From assembly GCA_900548355.1 (NCBI GenBank), contig URKR01000008.1:1-64000 (forward strand): a stretch of 64,000 bases of DNA, in the 5' to 3' direction. Source of the stretch: an uncultured Oscillospiraceae bacterium (GTDB lineage: Bacteria > Bacillota > Clostridia > Oscillospirales > Ruminococcaceae). Below the pieces are notes generated by a model that saw nothing but the letters and a program-made list of their open reading frames with translations, searched no databases and was not told the origin of the DNA. Numbering within the stretch: position 1 is the first letter of the stretch; each line of letters begins with the position of its first letter. This document shows, one piece after another, positions 51,139-60,144 of the stretch. A program made the translations under genes and the position numbers.

Positions 51139-51714
51139 ATGCCACCTAAATTTAAGTTCACAAGAGAACAAATTGTAGCTGCCGCTTTAGAGGTTACGAG
51201 AAAGAATGGAATAACAGGATTAACTGCAAGAGGACTGGCAGCAGAACTTGGCTCATCAGCAAAGCCAATTTTTGGTTTGTTTCAAAATATGGAAGAAGTA
51301 CAGAGAGAGGTTGTATCTGCTGCGAATACGCTATATCAGTCTTACATCAAAAAAGGTATGGCAGATAACAAATTCCCGCCCTATAAAGCAAGCGGTATCG
51401 CCTATATTCAGTTTGCAAAGGAAGAAAAAGAGTTATTCAAACTACTTTTTATGCGTGACAGAACAGATGAAAAGATAGAAGAAAACCGTGAAGAAATTCG
51501 TCCAATACTGGACCTCATTATGAAAAAATTAGGTATTGACGAAAATGAAGCGTACTTTTTTCATTTGGAACTGTGGCTGTATGTTCACGGTATTGCAACA
51601 ATGATAGCAACAAATTATCTTGAATGGGACATTGAATTTATTGACAAGGCACTTACCGATGCCTATCAGGGATTAAAAAATCGTTATGTAACAAGGAGTA
51701 CAGATAATGAATGA
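51139..51714 (+). CDS. TetR family regulator in the island
   Basis: A 191-residue regulator: FTREQIVAAALEVTRKNGIT, then LTARGLAAELGSSAKPIF is the helix-turn-helix, and a helical ligand domain ends in a region with the WDIEFIDKALTDAY helix (TetR_C-type). It overlaps the hydrolase gene by 8 nt, so it probably controls that gene. The AT-rich codon use differs from the host chromosome. The ligand is unknown. GGAGG lies 8 nt before the ATG. Confidence 0.88.
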   Translation: MPPKFKFTREQIVAAALEVTRKNGITGLTARGLAAELGSSAKPIFGLFQNMEEVQREVVSAANTLYQSYIKKGMADNKFPPYKASGIAYIQFAKEEKELFKLLFMRDRTDEKIEENREEIRPILDLIMKKLGIDENEAYFFHLELWLYVHGIATMIATNYLEWDIEFIDKALTDAYQGLKNRYVTRSTDNE

Positions 51715-52654
51715 AAAAATTTATGAAAATCAAGGCATACGATTGAAATACTATGAATCCAGAAATAGTTTCCAGCCTTTGGTTTTAATTCACGCTCAAG
51801 GCGTAGACGGACAAAGTTATGCGAGTGTGGCAAAACAGCTTTCAAAAAAATTTCATATCTATTCGGTTGACTGCTACGGTCACGGCGGCAGTCTGCATAA
51901 GCCCGAAGAATATAATATAAAATCTATCGGAGCAGCCATAATAGATTTTATTGAGAATGAAATCGGTCAAAAGGTTTGGCTATTGGGACATTCTTCGGGA
52001 GGTCTGATTGCCGCTTATATTGCCGCCGAAACAGAACTCTGTGAAATGCTGATATTAGAAGACCCTCCTTTTTTCGCTTCTCAGGGAGAACGCAGAAAAA
52101 GCACATTCAACTATGTTGACTTGTCAACAGTGTGCCATACATATATCACACAAGAAGAAAAAAGTGATTTTGTTCTTTACTACTTTTCTCATCAATATGC
52201 TTGGAACTTTTTCCCTGAACAATCAAGAGAGAAAGTGAAAGGGAAACTTATAAAAATGGCGGCAGCTTATCGCACAAAACACCCTGAAAAAGATTTGAAG
52301 GTGCTGTTTTGGCCGAAAGCTGCATTAGCAGGATTTCAGGGTATGAATCACTATGACCCTTTATTCGGAGAAGCGTTTTATACCGACAGTTTTCATTGTG
52401 GAACTTTGCACGAAGATATTTTGAGAAAAATCAGATGTAAAACAATTTTTATGAAAGCAAAAACAAATATCAACTCTGACGGAATACTGATGGCTGCACT
52501 GAATGACGATGATGTGAAAAGAGTTTCAGAGTTGATTGGGGATTGCAAAATCATTCATTTCGATTGCGGACACGGTATCCATATTGAAAAGCCAAAAGAA
52601 TTTGTGAAATGCCTGTTAGACTTGTGGTACATTTTGAGATCCCCCAAGAAATAG
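51707..52654 (+). CDS. Alpha/beta hydrolase, 3' end altered
   Basis: A 315-residue protein with the alpha/beta hydrolase fold: an oxyanion-side HAQG, the nucleophile elbow GHSSGG (about residue 99), and the catalytic His in FDCGHGIHIE near the C terminus. It could be an esterase, lactonase or hydrolase of a toxic compound; the regulator-plus-hydrolase pair suggests detoxification. The last residues (about WYILRSPKK) come from sequence that in another frame belongs to the truncated gene downstream, so the natural C terminus was replaced at a junction near 52615-52625. Confidence 0.8.
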   Translation: MNEKIYENQGIRLKYYESRNSFQPLVLIHAQGVDGQSYASVAKQLSKKFHIYSVDCYGHGGSLHKPEEYNIKSIGAAIIDFIENEIGQKVWLLGHSSGGLIAAYIAAETELCEMLILEDPPFFASQGERRKSTFNYVDLSTVCHTYITQEEKSDFVLYYFSHQYAWNFFPEQSREKVKGKLIKMAAAYRTKHPEKDLKVLFWPKAALAGFQGMNHYDPLFGEAFYTDSFHCGTLHEDILRKIRCKTIFMKAKTNINSDGILMAALNDDDVKRVSELIGDCKIIHFDCGHGIHIEKPKEFVKCLLDLWYILRSPKK

Positions 52655-53100
52655 TGGAAAACGTACGAGCGCTTCGTTGGGATCCATTGGAAGGAGAACC
52701 GATTGCAATCACGGTTGATGATACATCGGAAATTCATTTGCAACCGATGAATGCAAATTACAACGAGGAGGGAACCGACTTCTTTGCTTCAAAAGATCCG
52801 ATGTACCATCTGGCGGTGAAAGAAGGGAAAAGGAGCGTCCAAATATCTGGAAGGATCAGGCTTCTTTCACAACCTGAAGTGGAATGGGCACTATGCAAAT
52901 CATCAGAGCAAAAAGAAGTGCTTGGCAGACAGATCGAATTACTTAATGGACGGTTGAACGCGACGGAAGTGCAGTTGCGAGCGGCTGTTGACCAGCTAGA
53001 GATAGCTCGGACTCAGTTGAAAGAGACGGTAGCAGAATTGGAAAAGGAGAGACAACCTCTCTTCCAAAAATGTATGAGAAAGCTAAAACAAAGAAAATAA
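52609..53100 (+). pseudogene. Truncated 3' fragment, probably of a surface-polysaccharide glycosyltransferase
   Basis: An open frame whose first codons lie inside the hydrolase gene. The body begins VVHFEIPQEIVENVRALRWD, a beta-sandwich-like segment followed by a coiled coil (about residues 95-155, ATEVQLRAAVDQLEIARTQL) and a basic tail. This combination occurs in N-terminal regions of some large Firmicute glycosyltransferases, so I read it as a fragment of such a gene, cut at its 5' end by the island junction. It has no ribosome site of its own. Its GC content is intermediate. Confidence 0.5.
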
Positions 53101-53123
53101 GCTATATGAGGGGGAATTCTGAA

Positions 53124-53165
53124 CAGGGGGCGGCGGTTGTCAAGAAAGGAAGGTGGGGATATAAT
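53124..53165. repeat. 42-bp direct repeat, right copy, and promoter of the aldo/keto reductase
   Basis: Identical to 49903-49944. It carries TTGTCA (53137-53142), 17 nt, TATAAT (53160-53165), which would drive the reductase gene. The minus-strand -10 found outside the left copy is absent here (AGAATT instead of TAGGAT). Confidence 0.9.
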
Positions 53166-53281
53166 GGAGAGGATACGGGGAGGCAGAACAAATTCGGGGA
53201 TAAGGCCGTACTTTGGCGGTTCCCGGCTTTTTGCAGACGCCCTCGCCGCTGCATCAATTTCTTTGTACCGGAGGTTTTCCC

Positions 53282-54295
53282 ATGCAGTATGTCCAATTCG
53301 GCAACACAGGTTTGACCGTATCCCGGCTGGGGTTCGGCGGCATCCCGATCCAGCGCATCGACCAACCCGGCACACGCGCCTTGCTCGACGCAGCGCGGCG
53401 CGCCGGCATCAATTACATTGATACCGCCCGCGGCTATACGGTCAGCGAAAGCTGGATCGGCCAGTCGCTGGAAGAGCTCGGCGCGCGGGATGATTTCATC
53501 CTTGCAACCAAGTGCCGCGCCCTGACAGCCTCCGAAATGGAAGCCGAACTGCAAACGAGCCTTGCGAACCTGCGCACCCAACACATTGATCTTTATCAAT
53601 TTCACAACCCGAGTCTTGCGGATCTTGAAACAATCCTTGCGCCAGGCGGTGCGCTGGAAGCGCTGCAAAAAGCGAAGGCGGCCGGCGTTGTCGGCCACAT
53701 CGGGCTGACGGCGCACCTTGCCGCTGTGGCCGTGCGTGCGGCTGAGATGGATGCCATCGAGACGATCATGTTCCCCTACAACATAGTTGAACAGCAGGGC
53801 GCAGATATCATTGACCGCTGTGCCAAATCCGGAAAGGCCTTTATTGATATGAAACCGCTCGCCGGCGGTGCGATTGAGGATGGCCGGCTTGCCTTGCGGT
53901 ATGTGCTTTCCAACCCTGGCGTGACCATCGCGATCCCGGGCATGGCTGTACCCGAAGAACTTGCTGCCAATGTTGCCGGCGCAGCCGATACCGCCCCGCT
54001 CACCTCCGAAGAGCAGGCTGCCTGCCAGAAGGTGCGCGATGTGCTGGGCACCCAGTTCTGCCGCCGCTGTAACTACTGCGCACCCTGCACCGTTGGCATC
54101 CAGATCCCGAGCGCTTTCTTGTTTGATGGGTACATCAGCCGTTACGGGCTGGAAACATGGGCGCGGGAACGCTATGCAACGCTGCCGGTCAAGGCGGGCG
54201 CCTGCATAGAATGCGGCGCTTGTGAAACCCGTTGCCCTTATAACCTGCCGATCCGCCAGATGCTCAAAAAAGTGGCGGCGCATTTCGGCGAATAA
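53282..54295 (+). CDS. Aldo/keto reductase with C-terminal 4Fe-4S ferredoxin domain
   Basis: A 337-residue protein. The (beta/alpha)8 reductase domain has catalytic Asp and Tyr in DTARGYTVSE, Lys in LATKCR and His in LYQFHN. The C-terminal 80 residues bear Cys clusters CRRCNYCAPC and CIECGACETRCPYNLPIR, the latter an Fe-S cluster motif. Such fusions are common in anaerobes and reduce unknown carbonyl substrates. The ATG at 53282 has CGGAGG 7 nt upstream. The promoter lies in the right 42-bp repeat. Confidence 0.92.
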   Translation: MQYVQFGNTGLTVSRLGFGGIPIQRIDQPGTRALLDAARRAGINYIDTARGYTVSESWIGQSLEELGARDDFILATKCRALTASEMEAELQTSLANLRTQHIDLYQFHNPSLADLETILAPGGALEALQKAKAAGVVGHIGLTAHLAAVAVRAAEMDAIETIMFPYNIVEQQGADIIDRCAKSGKAFIDMKPLAGGAIEDGRLALRYVLSNPGVTIAIPGMAVPEELAANVAGAADTAPLTSEEQAACQKVRDVLGTQFCRRCNYCAPCTVGIQIPSAFLFDGYISRYGLETWARERYATLPVKAGACIECGACETRCPYNLPIRQMLKKVAAHFGE

Positions 54296-54302
54296 GGCCG
54301 TA

Positions 54303-54353
54303 GATGCCCGGCAACACACCGACCCGCAGGCGGCGTGTTGCCGGGCATCCTTT
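54303..54353. terminator. Terminator after the aldo/keto reductase
   Basis: A 15-bp perfect stem (54303-54317 with 54335-54349) around a 17-nt loop, followed by CTTTCG. It also lies past the end of the convergent lipoprotein gene. Confidence 0.8.
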
Positions 54354-54388
54354 CGCGGCGGACCGGGTTGGCAGAAAGATCCGGCTTT

Positions 54389-55618
54389 TCAAATCCACCC
54401 TTCGGTTTCTGTATAGTTCGGGGTGCCGGAAAGATAATCTTCGACCTGTATGGTGGCGAGAATGCGGCGGGAACTTTCGACTGTATAGGGGGCGCCCGCA
54501 TTATCAAAATGTGTCTCGATATGCGGTTCGGCGCGGCTGGTTACAAGCAGCCGGTCGCCGAGGTCGAGGACTACGGTAGGCGGGTGGGGGTAACCGTTCC
54601 AGGTTTGCATCGGCAAATCGGGTTTGCGCCGCACTTCACCGGTTTCAAGGCTGACAAGATAGGAAAAGGACGTTATACTGAAATTGGAACTTTCCCAATC
54701 GTTTGAGTAGTAGTCAAGCTCAAGCCATCCGTTCAGAACCCGTACAGGCCAGCAATATTCGGCTCCGCGGCCCTCGTTCGGATCGGCGGGGAAGGGGCTG
54801 CTTTGCAGGACCATCTCGCCGGTGGCCGGGTCCTTGCCGGTTACGGTACGGGTGGAAAAATCAAACACATAGTAGATACCGTCCGCGACATTGCTCTGGT
54901 GGCCGGGATTATGCGGGGTGGGCTCCTCCTGGTGAGGAACATCCAGCAGACTATGGGTTTCGCCGGTGTCGATGTTATAGGCAATGCTGGAATCGGTTTG
55001 TTCTGCCGAGTTATACAGGTTGAACACCAGCCATCGCGCGGAAGCACCGAGCATAACGCCGCTACCAGGCAGTGTGCTCAGCGGTTCAACGGTGTCTGGT
55101 GTATTCAGATCCAGGCGATACAATGTGTTGCGACCCTGCGTATCAGGCTGAAAGTTGAGCAGATAGACAGCCTCGCCGTCTGTGTAGAGCGGATTTGATA
55201 AAAAAGCAAGGGTAGGGTTGCTACACACATAACGCAGGTTGCGGCCATCGCGGTCACTGCGGTATAACGTATCATTGCCAATCCAAAGCAGGGTACTCTC
55301 ATCCAGAACCTGTACCGTCCATCCCGCTTCAACCGGGTGCAGGGCGGGGCAGCTGTCGGCGGTGTGGCTGCAGCCGGAGACATCGCAGACCGGTGCGCAT
55401 GCCCCGGTGACGAGATCGATTCTGTACAGAATGGTGTGCGTGCCGTCGCCGGCGTCCTGCACCTGGTAATAGGCGTCTGCATCACCGGATTCAAGCCGGC
55501 GCAGCGGCTGCCCGGGCATGGCGGCGGGAAGAGATGTACTCTCGGCAGGCGCGGCGCCGCACGCCGCCAGCAGGCCTGCCAGCATCGCGGCAGCAAGCAT
55601 AATACAAAACCGTTTCAT
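54389..55618 (-). CDS. Lipoprotein with propeller-like repeats
   Basis: A 409-residue lipoprotein: MKRFCIMLAAAMLAGLLAAC with the lipobox Cys at residue 20, then a domain with repeating short blocks such as LYRIDL, LYRSDRDGRNL and LYRLDLN, consistent with a beta-propeller like DUF5050-type proteins. A Cys-rich CDVSGCSHTADSC segment is near residue 78. It is probably exposed on the membrane surface; a sensing role near the two-component genes is inference. GAAGGAGG precedes the start. Confidence 0.75.
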   Translation of the reverse strand: MKRFCIMLAAAMLAGLLAACGAAPAESTSLPAAMPGQPLRRLESGDADAYYQVQDAGDGTHTILYRIDLVTGACAPVCDVSGCSHTADSCPALHPVEAGWTVQVLDESTLLWIGNDTLYRSDRDGRNLRYVCSNPTLAFLSNPLYTDGEAVYLLNFQPDTQGRNTLYRLDLNTPDTVEPLSTLPGSGVMLGASARWLVFNLYNSAEQTDSSIAYNIDTGETHSLLDVPHQEEPTPHNPGHQSNVADGIYYVFDFSTRTVTGKDPATGEMVLQSSPFPADPNEGRGAEYCWPVRVLNGWLELDYYSNDWESSNFSITSFSYLVSLETGEVRRKPDLPMQTWNGYPHPPTVVLDLGDRLLVTSRAEPHIETHFDNAGAPYTVESSRRILATIQVEDYLSGTPNYTETEGWI

Positions 55619-55700
55619 CTGGGAACCTCCTTCAAAATTTACTTCTTGAAAACCAGGGGCGTATCGGATGCATCAAGCGTGCTGTTTTTTCAGATACCCC

Positions 55701-56411
55701 CTAGGCAAGCCTGGCCAGATCGTCCTCGGGGACTGAACTCACGCCGACCGAGAAATACCCTTCCTGAAAAGTCGCATGCAGATACAGTTGTCCATCGGCG
55801 CTGTAACGCGTATGCAGTGTGCCGTGGGCCGGGGTGGCTGCAAGAGTCTGCCAGTCGGCCAGGGTGTCGAGGCCGAGCAGCGCACACAGTGCATCAGCCG
55901 CGGCGGCTGTGTCCAGCGTAGCGCCGGCGTTGTACTGGCCGGCCAGGCTGACGGCTGTGTCACCCACCCATTCCATCTGGACGAAGGCGTCAGAATCCGG
56001 GAAATGCAGTGTCCAGGTGACAAGGCCGCGGTCACGCGGGGAAATTTCCAGGTCTTCGGGCAAAGCGGCCGTCACCGCCTGGCGCAGCGGCGCGGCGAAC
56101 GCATCGGGCAGGACGCCGGCTTGGCAGAAAGTGTCAAACGCTGCGGCAAACTCGTCCAGTTCGGCCGCGGTGGCGGTGCGGGGATTATACCCGTTGGAAA
56201 GGTCATCCCGGGCCAGCCAGAGTTGGCAGGCCACTTCCACCGTTTGCCCGGCGGGGGAGAGCAGGCCGACGCTTGTTTCGGCAGCCAGCACCCGCCCCGC
56301 AAGCGAGGCATCCCGCACGGCAAACCAGGCGGCCGGCAGGCCGGGCAGCAGGGCCAGCGCCAGTACGGCGGCTGTGCCGAGCGCAGCAGCCTGTAATGTG
56401 GGCGTTTTCAT
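55701..56411 (-). CDS. Membrane-anchored exported protein of unknown function
   Basis: A 236-residue protein with an N-terminal signal-anchor helix (about 7-30) and an acidic outside domain with no family I recognise. AAGGAGG lies 6 nt before the start at 56411; the frame stays open upstream but without a ribosome site. It follows the two-component genes and precedes the lipoprotein on the same strand, so the four may form one regulon. Confidence 0.65.
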   Translation of the reverse strand: MKTPTLQAAALGTAAVLALALLPGLPAAWFAVRDASLAGRVLAAETSVGLLSPAGQTVEVACQLWLARDDLSNGYNPRTATAAELDEFAAAFDTFCQAGVLPDAFAAPLRQAVTAALPEDLEISPRDRGLVTWTLHFPDSDAFVQMEWVGDTAVSLAGQYNAGATLDTAAAADALCALLGLDTLADWQTLAATPAHGTLHTRYSADGQLYLHATFQEGYFSVGVSSVPEDDLARLA

Positions 56412-56544
56412 GGAAAATCCTCCTTGTTGTATGGGGCACGGCAATGGGAAAGGGCGGAAGGCCGCGCGCAAAGCGGAAAGGGCGGCACAGCTCAGCTTGT
56501 TGCCTGCGGGGGCTGCCCGGCCCAAACGGCCTGCCGCTGCGTGC

Positions 56545-57942
56545 TCAGCTCTCTTTTTCGGGTGAGGCAGCGGCCAGCGTTATTTTGACCACCGTGCCAT
56601 GGCCAGCTTCGCTCTCAAATTGCAGCGTTGTGCCGTGCAGTTCGGCAATTTTGGCGCAGAGCGCCAGCCCCAGCCCGCTGCCGCCGTGGCGCCGTGCGCG
56701 GGATTTGTCCACCATGTAGAACGGTTCGCACAGCCGGGGCAGGTCTTCGGGCGGGATGCCGCAGCCTGTGTCCTGCACAGCCAGTGTCACGCCGGCTTCG
56801 GCCGGGGCTGCGGTCAGGGTGACCCGGCCTTCGGCCGGGGTGGCGGCGCAGGCGTTCAGGATAAGGTTATACAGCAGGTCCTCCAGCAGGTCGCCGTCGG
56901 CCTGTACCCACAGCCCGTCGGCAGGGTCCAGCGTTACCGCCGGCGTATCCGGCCCGGGCGGCGGCAGCGTGTGTGAAAGCCGGCGCAGCAGAGGCCCAAG
57001 CGATGTCGGGCATAGCGCCGGAGGGGCATCGGTCAGCCGCAGCAGGGCCAGCAGTTTGTCGCTCAGCGCTTTAAGCCGGGCGCTTTCGTGGTAAATGTAA
57101 CGGGCGGCCAGCCGGCGGGTTTCGGCGGGCAGTTCGGCCCCGCGCAGCAGGTCGGCATAGCCGAGCATGCTCGTCATCGGGGTTTTGAGCTCATGGGTGA
57201 AAGCCGCCACAAAATCCTCCCGCTGGCGCACACCGGCTTCCAGTGCGGCAATTTTCTCCTGCACGGCGGCGGCCATGGCGTCAAAGCTTGCGCTCAGGGC
57301 TTCCATCTCATCGCCGGTGGCAAGCGCGGTGCGCCGGTCGTAGGCGCCGGCGGCAATCTGCCGGCTTGCGGCTTCCAGCACGCCAAGCGGCCGGGTCAGC
57401 CGGCGGCAGAGCAGCACAACCGCCCCGTCCGCCAAAACCAGCAGGATCATCCCGCTGAACAGCGCCTGGGCCCCGGCCTGCCGCCGTGCGGCCCAAACTT
57501 CGCCCAGGCCCTGCGCGGTCAGCAGCGTCAGCCCGCCGGCGGGGGTGATGACGGTGCCGGCCGTCAGCAGGTAGACCTGCCCGTCCACCCCGCGCGCAGC
57601 CAGCGTGCGGGGCTCGCCTTCGGCGTTGAGCGCAGCTTCGCAGCTGCCGGTATCCAGCGCGGCCGGCAGCGCGGTATAAAGCAGGCTGCCGTCCGGCTTC
57701 CAGGCTGCAAGCGGCGGGGCGGCGCCGTCGGCCTGTAGTGTGATCAGGACGTTGAACAGGCTGCGATCAGCCCCTTCGCGCTGTACGGTGCGGGCAGCCA
57801 GCGTCCAGGCGCGTGTGGCTTCGGCCTGTGCGGCGGAAAGATCGGCCGAAAACTGGCGTTCCAGCGTCCAGGTGTTGGCGGCGGCCAGCACCGCGGCCAG
57901 CACGGTGCCCAACGCCAGCGCCAGTTTGGTGGACAGTTTCAT
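56545..57942 (-). CDS. Sensor histidine kinase
   Basis: A 465-residue kinase with an N-terminal helix (about 4-22), an outside sensor region (to about 165), a second helix (about 166-188), HAMP, the phospho-accepting His in AAFTHELKTPMTSMLGY, an N box (NLILNACAATP), CEPFYMVDKSRARR and GGSGLGLALC. It would phosphorylate the response regulator encoded just upstream; the stop of that gene and this start overlap by 1 nt. The signal is not evident. GGAGG precedes the start. Confidence 0.93.
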   Translation of the reverse strand: MKLSTKLALALGTVLAAVLAAANTWTLERQFSADLSAAQAEATRAWTLAARTVQREGADRSLFNVLITLQADGAAPPLAAWKPDGSLLYTALPAALDTGSCEAALNAEGEPRTLAARGVDGQVYLLTAGTVITPAGGLTLLTAQGLGEVWAARRQAGAQALFSGMILLVLADGAVVLLCRRLTRPLGVLEAASRQIAAGAYDRRTALATGDEMEALSASFDAMAAAVQEKIAALEAGVRQREDFVAAFTHELKTPMTSMLGYADLLRGAELPAETRRLAARYIYHESARLKALSDKLLALLRLTDAPPALCPTSLGPLLRRLSHTLPPPGPDTPAVTLDPADGLWVQADGDLLEDLLYNLILNACAATPAEGRVTLTAAPAEAGVTLAVQDTGCGIPPEDLPRLCEPFYMVDKSRARRHGGSGLGLALCAKIAELHGTTLQFESEAGHGTVVKITLAAASPEKES

Positions 57943-58676
57943 CAAAGCTCCTCCTTTCGGCGGTTTTGGCGGTTTTCACGCCCGGCGTGCGCGCCTTCGG
58001 CGGCCAGCCCTTCATCGGTTTGCAGCATATACCCGACCCGGAACACCGTGCGGATCTGCCGCCGCCAGCCAAGCTTTTTGCGCAGCCGCTGGATGTGCAG
58101 GTCGAGCGTGCGGGTGTCGGCCTCGGCGTCGGGCCCCCATATCCGCTCATACAGCACATCCCGGTAGAGCACAAGCCCCCGGTTTCGCAGCAGCGCTTCA
58201 AGCAGATCAAACTCCCGCCGGGACAGCCGCACCGGTGCGCCGTCCTTTGTCACCTGCCGCGCGCCGGGGTCAAGCACAACCCCAAAAGCCGAGAGCAGCA
58301 CGTTTGCCCGCCCGGTGCGGCGCAGCACAGCCTCCACCCGGGCCAGCAGTTCAGCCGGGGCAAAAGGTTTGAGAATATAATCTTCCGCCCCGAGCCGCAG
58401 CCCGCGCACCCGGTCGGCTACGGCAGTCTTTGCTGTCACAAACAGCGCCGGGGTGCCGGTGGATTGCAGATAGCCCAGCAGTTCGTAACCGTCGATCTCC
58501 GGCAGCATGATGTCGAGCACGGCGAGTAAAAAGTCCTGCCGTTCGATGAGGTCGGCCGCTTCGGCGCCGTCGCGGGCAATGGCGCAGGGATAGCCGGCGG
58601 ATTCAAGGGTCAGCCGGATCAGGTCGGCGATCGGGGGTTCGTCTTCAGCAATCAGAATCGGTTTTGCGGCGTTCAT
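57942..58676 (-). CDS. OmpR/PhoB-type response regulator
   Basis: A 244-residue regulator: a receiver domain with LIAEDEPP, the phospho-acceptor Asp in LAVLDIMLPEIDGY and Lys in YILKPF, followed by a winged helix with RLSRREFDLLEALL and LDLHIQRLRKKLG. A basic/Glu-rich tail of about 25 residues extends beyond the usual end. A possible TTGATA-N17-TAGGCT promoter precedes it on the minus strand. It likely controls the downstream kinase and perhaps the exported proteins. Confidence 0.93.
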   Translation of the reverse strand: MNAAKPILIAEDEPPIADLIRLTLESAGYPCAIARDGAEAADLIERQDFLLAVLDIMLPEIDGYELLGYLQSTGTPALFVTAKTAVADRVRGLRLGAEDYILKPFAPAELLARVEAVLRRTGRANVLLSAFGVVLDPGARQVTKDGAPVRLSRREFDLLEALLRNRGLVLYRDVLYERIWGPDAEADTRTLDLHIQRLRKKLGWRRQIRTVFRVGYMLQTDEGLAAEGAHAGRENRQNRRKEEL

Positions 58677-58870
58677 AAAGCGGCCTCCTCGGGGTTCGGG
58701 TATATATCAACTGTAGCCTACACTTGTTTCCAAAAACTATCAAGATCTATCTGCGAAACCGCTGCCAAAAATAAGGAAGGGCCGGCAGCGCGCTGCAAAA
58801 TGCGCAGGGTTCCTGTCTCTCTTTCCTAAACGGGGCGCTCCGGTTTTTCCATATTATTTGTTTTTTCGGC

Positions 58871-58900
58871 TTGTGCAACCCCCTTTGCACATGCTATAAT
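58871..58900 (+). promoter_or_regulatory. Promoter of the cysteine desulfurase gene
   Basis: TTGTGC (58871-58876), 18 nt, TATAAT (58895-58900), about 57 nt upstream of the ATG at 58957. The preceding gap from 58677 holds no gene. Confidence 0.65.
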
Positions 58901-58956
58901 TTACTCTGTATCACTGTTGCATTTTGAATTCGCTGAAAAGAGGTTTTTCGCTTCCT

Positions 58957-60132
58957 ATGCGCTCAAACGCCGCTCTGCATTATCTTGATAACGCTGCCAC
59001 CACCATGGTTGACCCTGCCGTGGCCGATGCAATCCACACCGCCCTGCTCAACCAGTGGGCCAACCCCTCAAGCCTCTATGAACCGGCTGTGCTCGCACAG
59101 ATGGCGCTTGGCAGCGCCCGGGGCAAGGTGGCTGCAACCCTTGGCTGCACGGCGAAGGAACTGTACTTTACTTCGGGCGGTACCGAGGGCAACAACCTTG
59201 CGATATTGGGCGCGGTTGCGCCGCGGCGCAGCTGGGGGGATACGATCGTCGTTTCGGGTTTTGAACACCCGAGTGTTCAAAACCCGATCCGCGCGCTGGG
59301 AAAAGCCGGTATGCGGGTGGTGGAGGTCAACCCCGGCCCCGACGGCCGGCTTGCGGTTGACGAGCTTGTTGCGGCGGTTGACAGCCGTACGGCGCTCTGC
59401 TGCTGCATGGCGGTCAACAACGAAACCGGAGCCAGGCAGGATATTGCCCGCCTGGCGGCCGGCGTCAAGGCCAAAAACAACCGCACGGCCGTCCATGTTG
59501 ACGCGGTGCAGGCCTGGCTGCGGATGCGCATAAACCTCAAAACCTGGCCGGGGGTAGACAGCCTTGTCGTATCGGGCCATAAGGTCCATGCGCCGAAGGG
59601 GATCGGCGCGCTGTATCTGCGTGCCGGCTACCACTGGACGCCCCCGATTCTGGGCGGCGGGCAGGAAAACGGCGTGCGCCCCGGCACCGAAAACACACCC
59701 TACGCGATCGGCCTGGCCGCGGCGGCCGAAGCCGGCGCCAGGACGCTTTCGGCCCACAACGCCGCAATCCGCGCCCTCAACGCGCGCCTGCGCGCCGGGT
59801 TGGCATCCATTCCCGGTGTGACGATCAACTCGCCCGATGACGCGGTGCCCGAAGTGCTCAACTTCAGCCAGCACGCCGTGCGCAGCCAGACGATGCTCAA
59901 CTTTTTGTCTGACCGGCAGATCTATGTTTCGTCGGGCAGCGCCTGCGACAAGGGCGAACCCAGCCACACCCTGGCTGCGATGGGCTGCGACGCCGACACG
60001 ATTGATACCGCGCTGCGGGTGAGCTTTTGCGCCGACAACACGGCGGAGGATGTTGACGCGCTGCTGGAAGGCCTGCGCGCGGGCCTGGCCGAACTGCAGC
60101 ACAGCACAAGCGGACGCCGCCTTACCAGATAA
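58957..60132 (+). CDS. Cysteine desulfurase (NifS/IscS-like)
   Basis: A 391-residue PLP enzyme removing sulfur from cysteine as an enzyme-bound persulfide. It begins HYLDNAATTMVDPAVADAIH, has VSGHKVHAPKGIGALYL with the PLP Lys (about residue 204) and the catalytic Cys loop SSGSACDKGEPSHT (about residue 330). Immediately upstream of thiI (12 nt), as in Bacillus where a dedicated desulfurase feeds ThiI. The ATG at 58957 is chosen although the AAGAGG site is 13 nt away; a TTG at 58924 is in frame. Confidence 0.92.
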   Translation: MRSNAALHYLDNAATTMVDPAVADAIHTALLNQWANPSSLYEPAVLAQMALGSARGKVAATLGCTAKELYFTSGGTEGNNLAILGAVAPRRSWGDTIVVSGFEHPSVQNPIRALGKAGMRVVEVNPGPDGRLAVDELVAAVDSRTALCCCMAVNNETGARQDIARLAAGVKAKNNRTAVHVDAVQAWLRMRINLKTWPGVDSLVVSGHKVHAPKGIGALYLRAGYHWTPPILGGGQENGVRPGTENTPYAIGLAAAAEAGARTLSAHNAAIRALNARLRAGLASIPGVTINSPDDAVPEVLNFSQHAVRSQTMLNFLSDRQIYVSSGSACDKGEPSHTLAAMGCDADTIDTALRVSFCADNTAEDVDALLEGLRAGLAELQHSTSGRRLTR

Positions 60133-60144
60133 AAGGAGATTCCC

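Larger units (their letters stand above)
49945..53123. mobile_element. 3.2-kb AT-rich island between 42-bp direct repeats
   Basis: Base composition drops sharply (about 38% GC by eye over 50.3-52.6 kb against about 62% outside). It holds tnpV, a TetR gene, an alpha/beta hydrolase and a truncated gene, with no integrase or transposase. The identical repeats at both ends show it was inserted into the proC/aldo-keto reductase divergent promoter. It looks like a decayed or partly deleted mobilisable element. Confidence 0.75.

Noticed and set aside
49945..53123. Active integrative element
   Set aside because: Only tnpV is present; no integrase, large serine recombinase, relaxase or transposase frame was found, so an autonomous element cannot be claimed.
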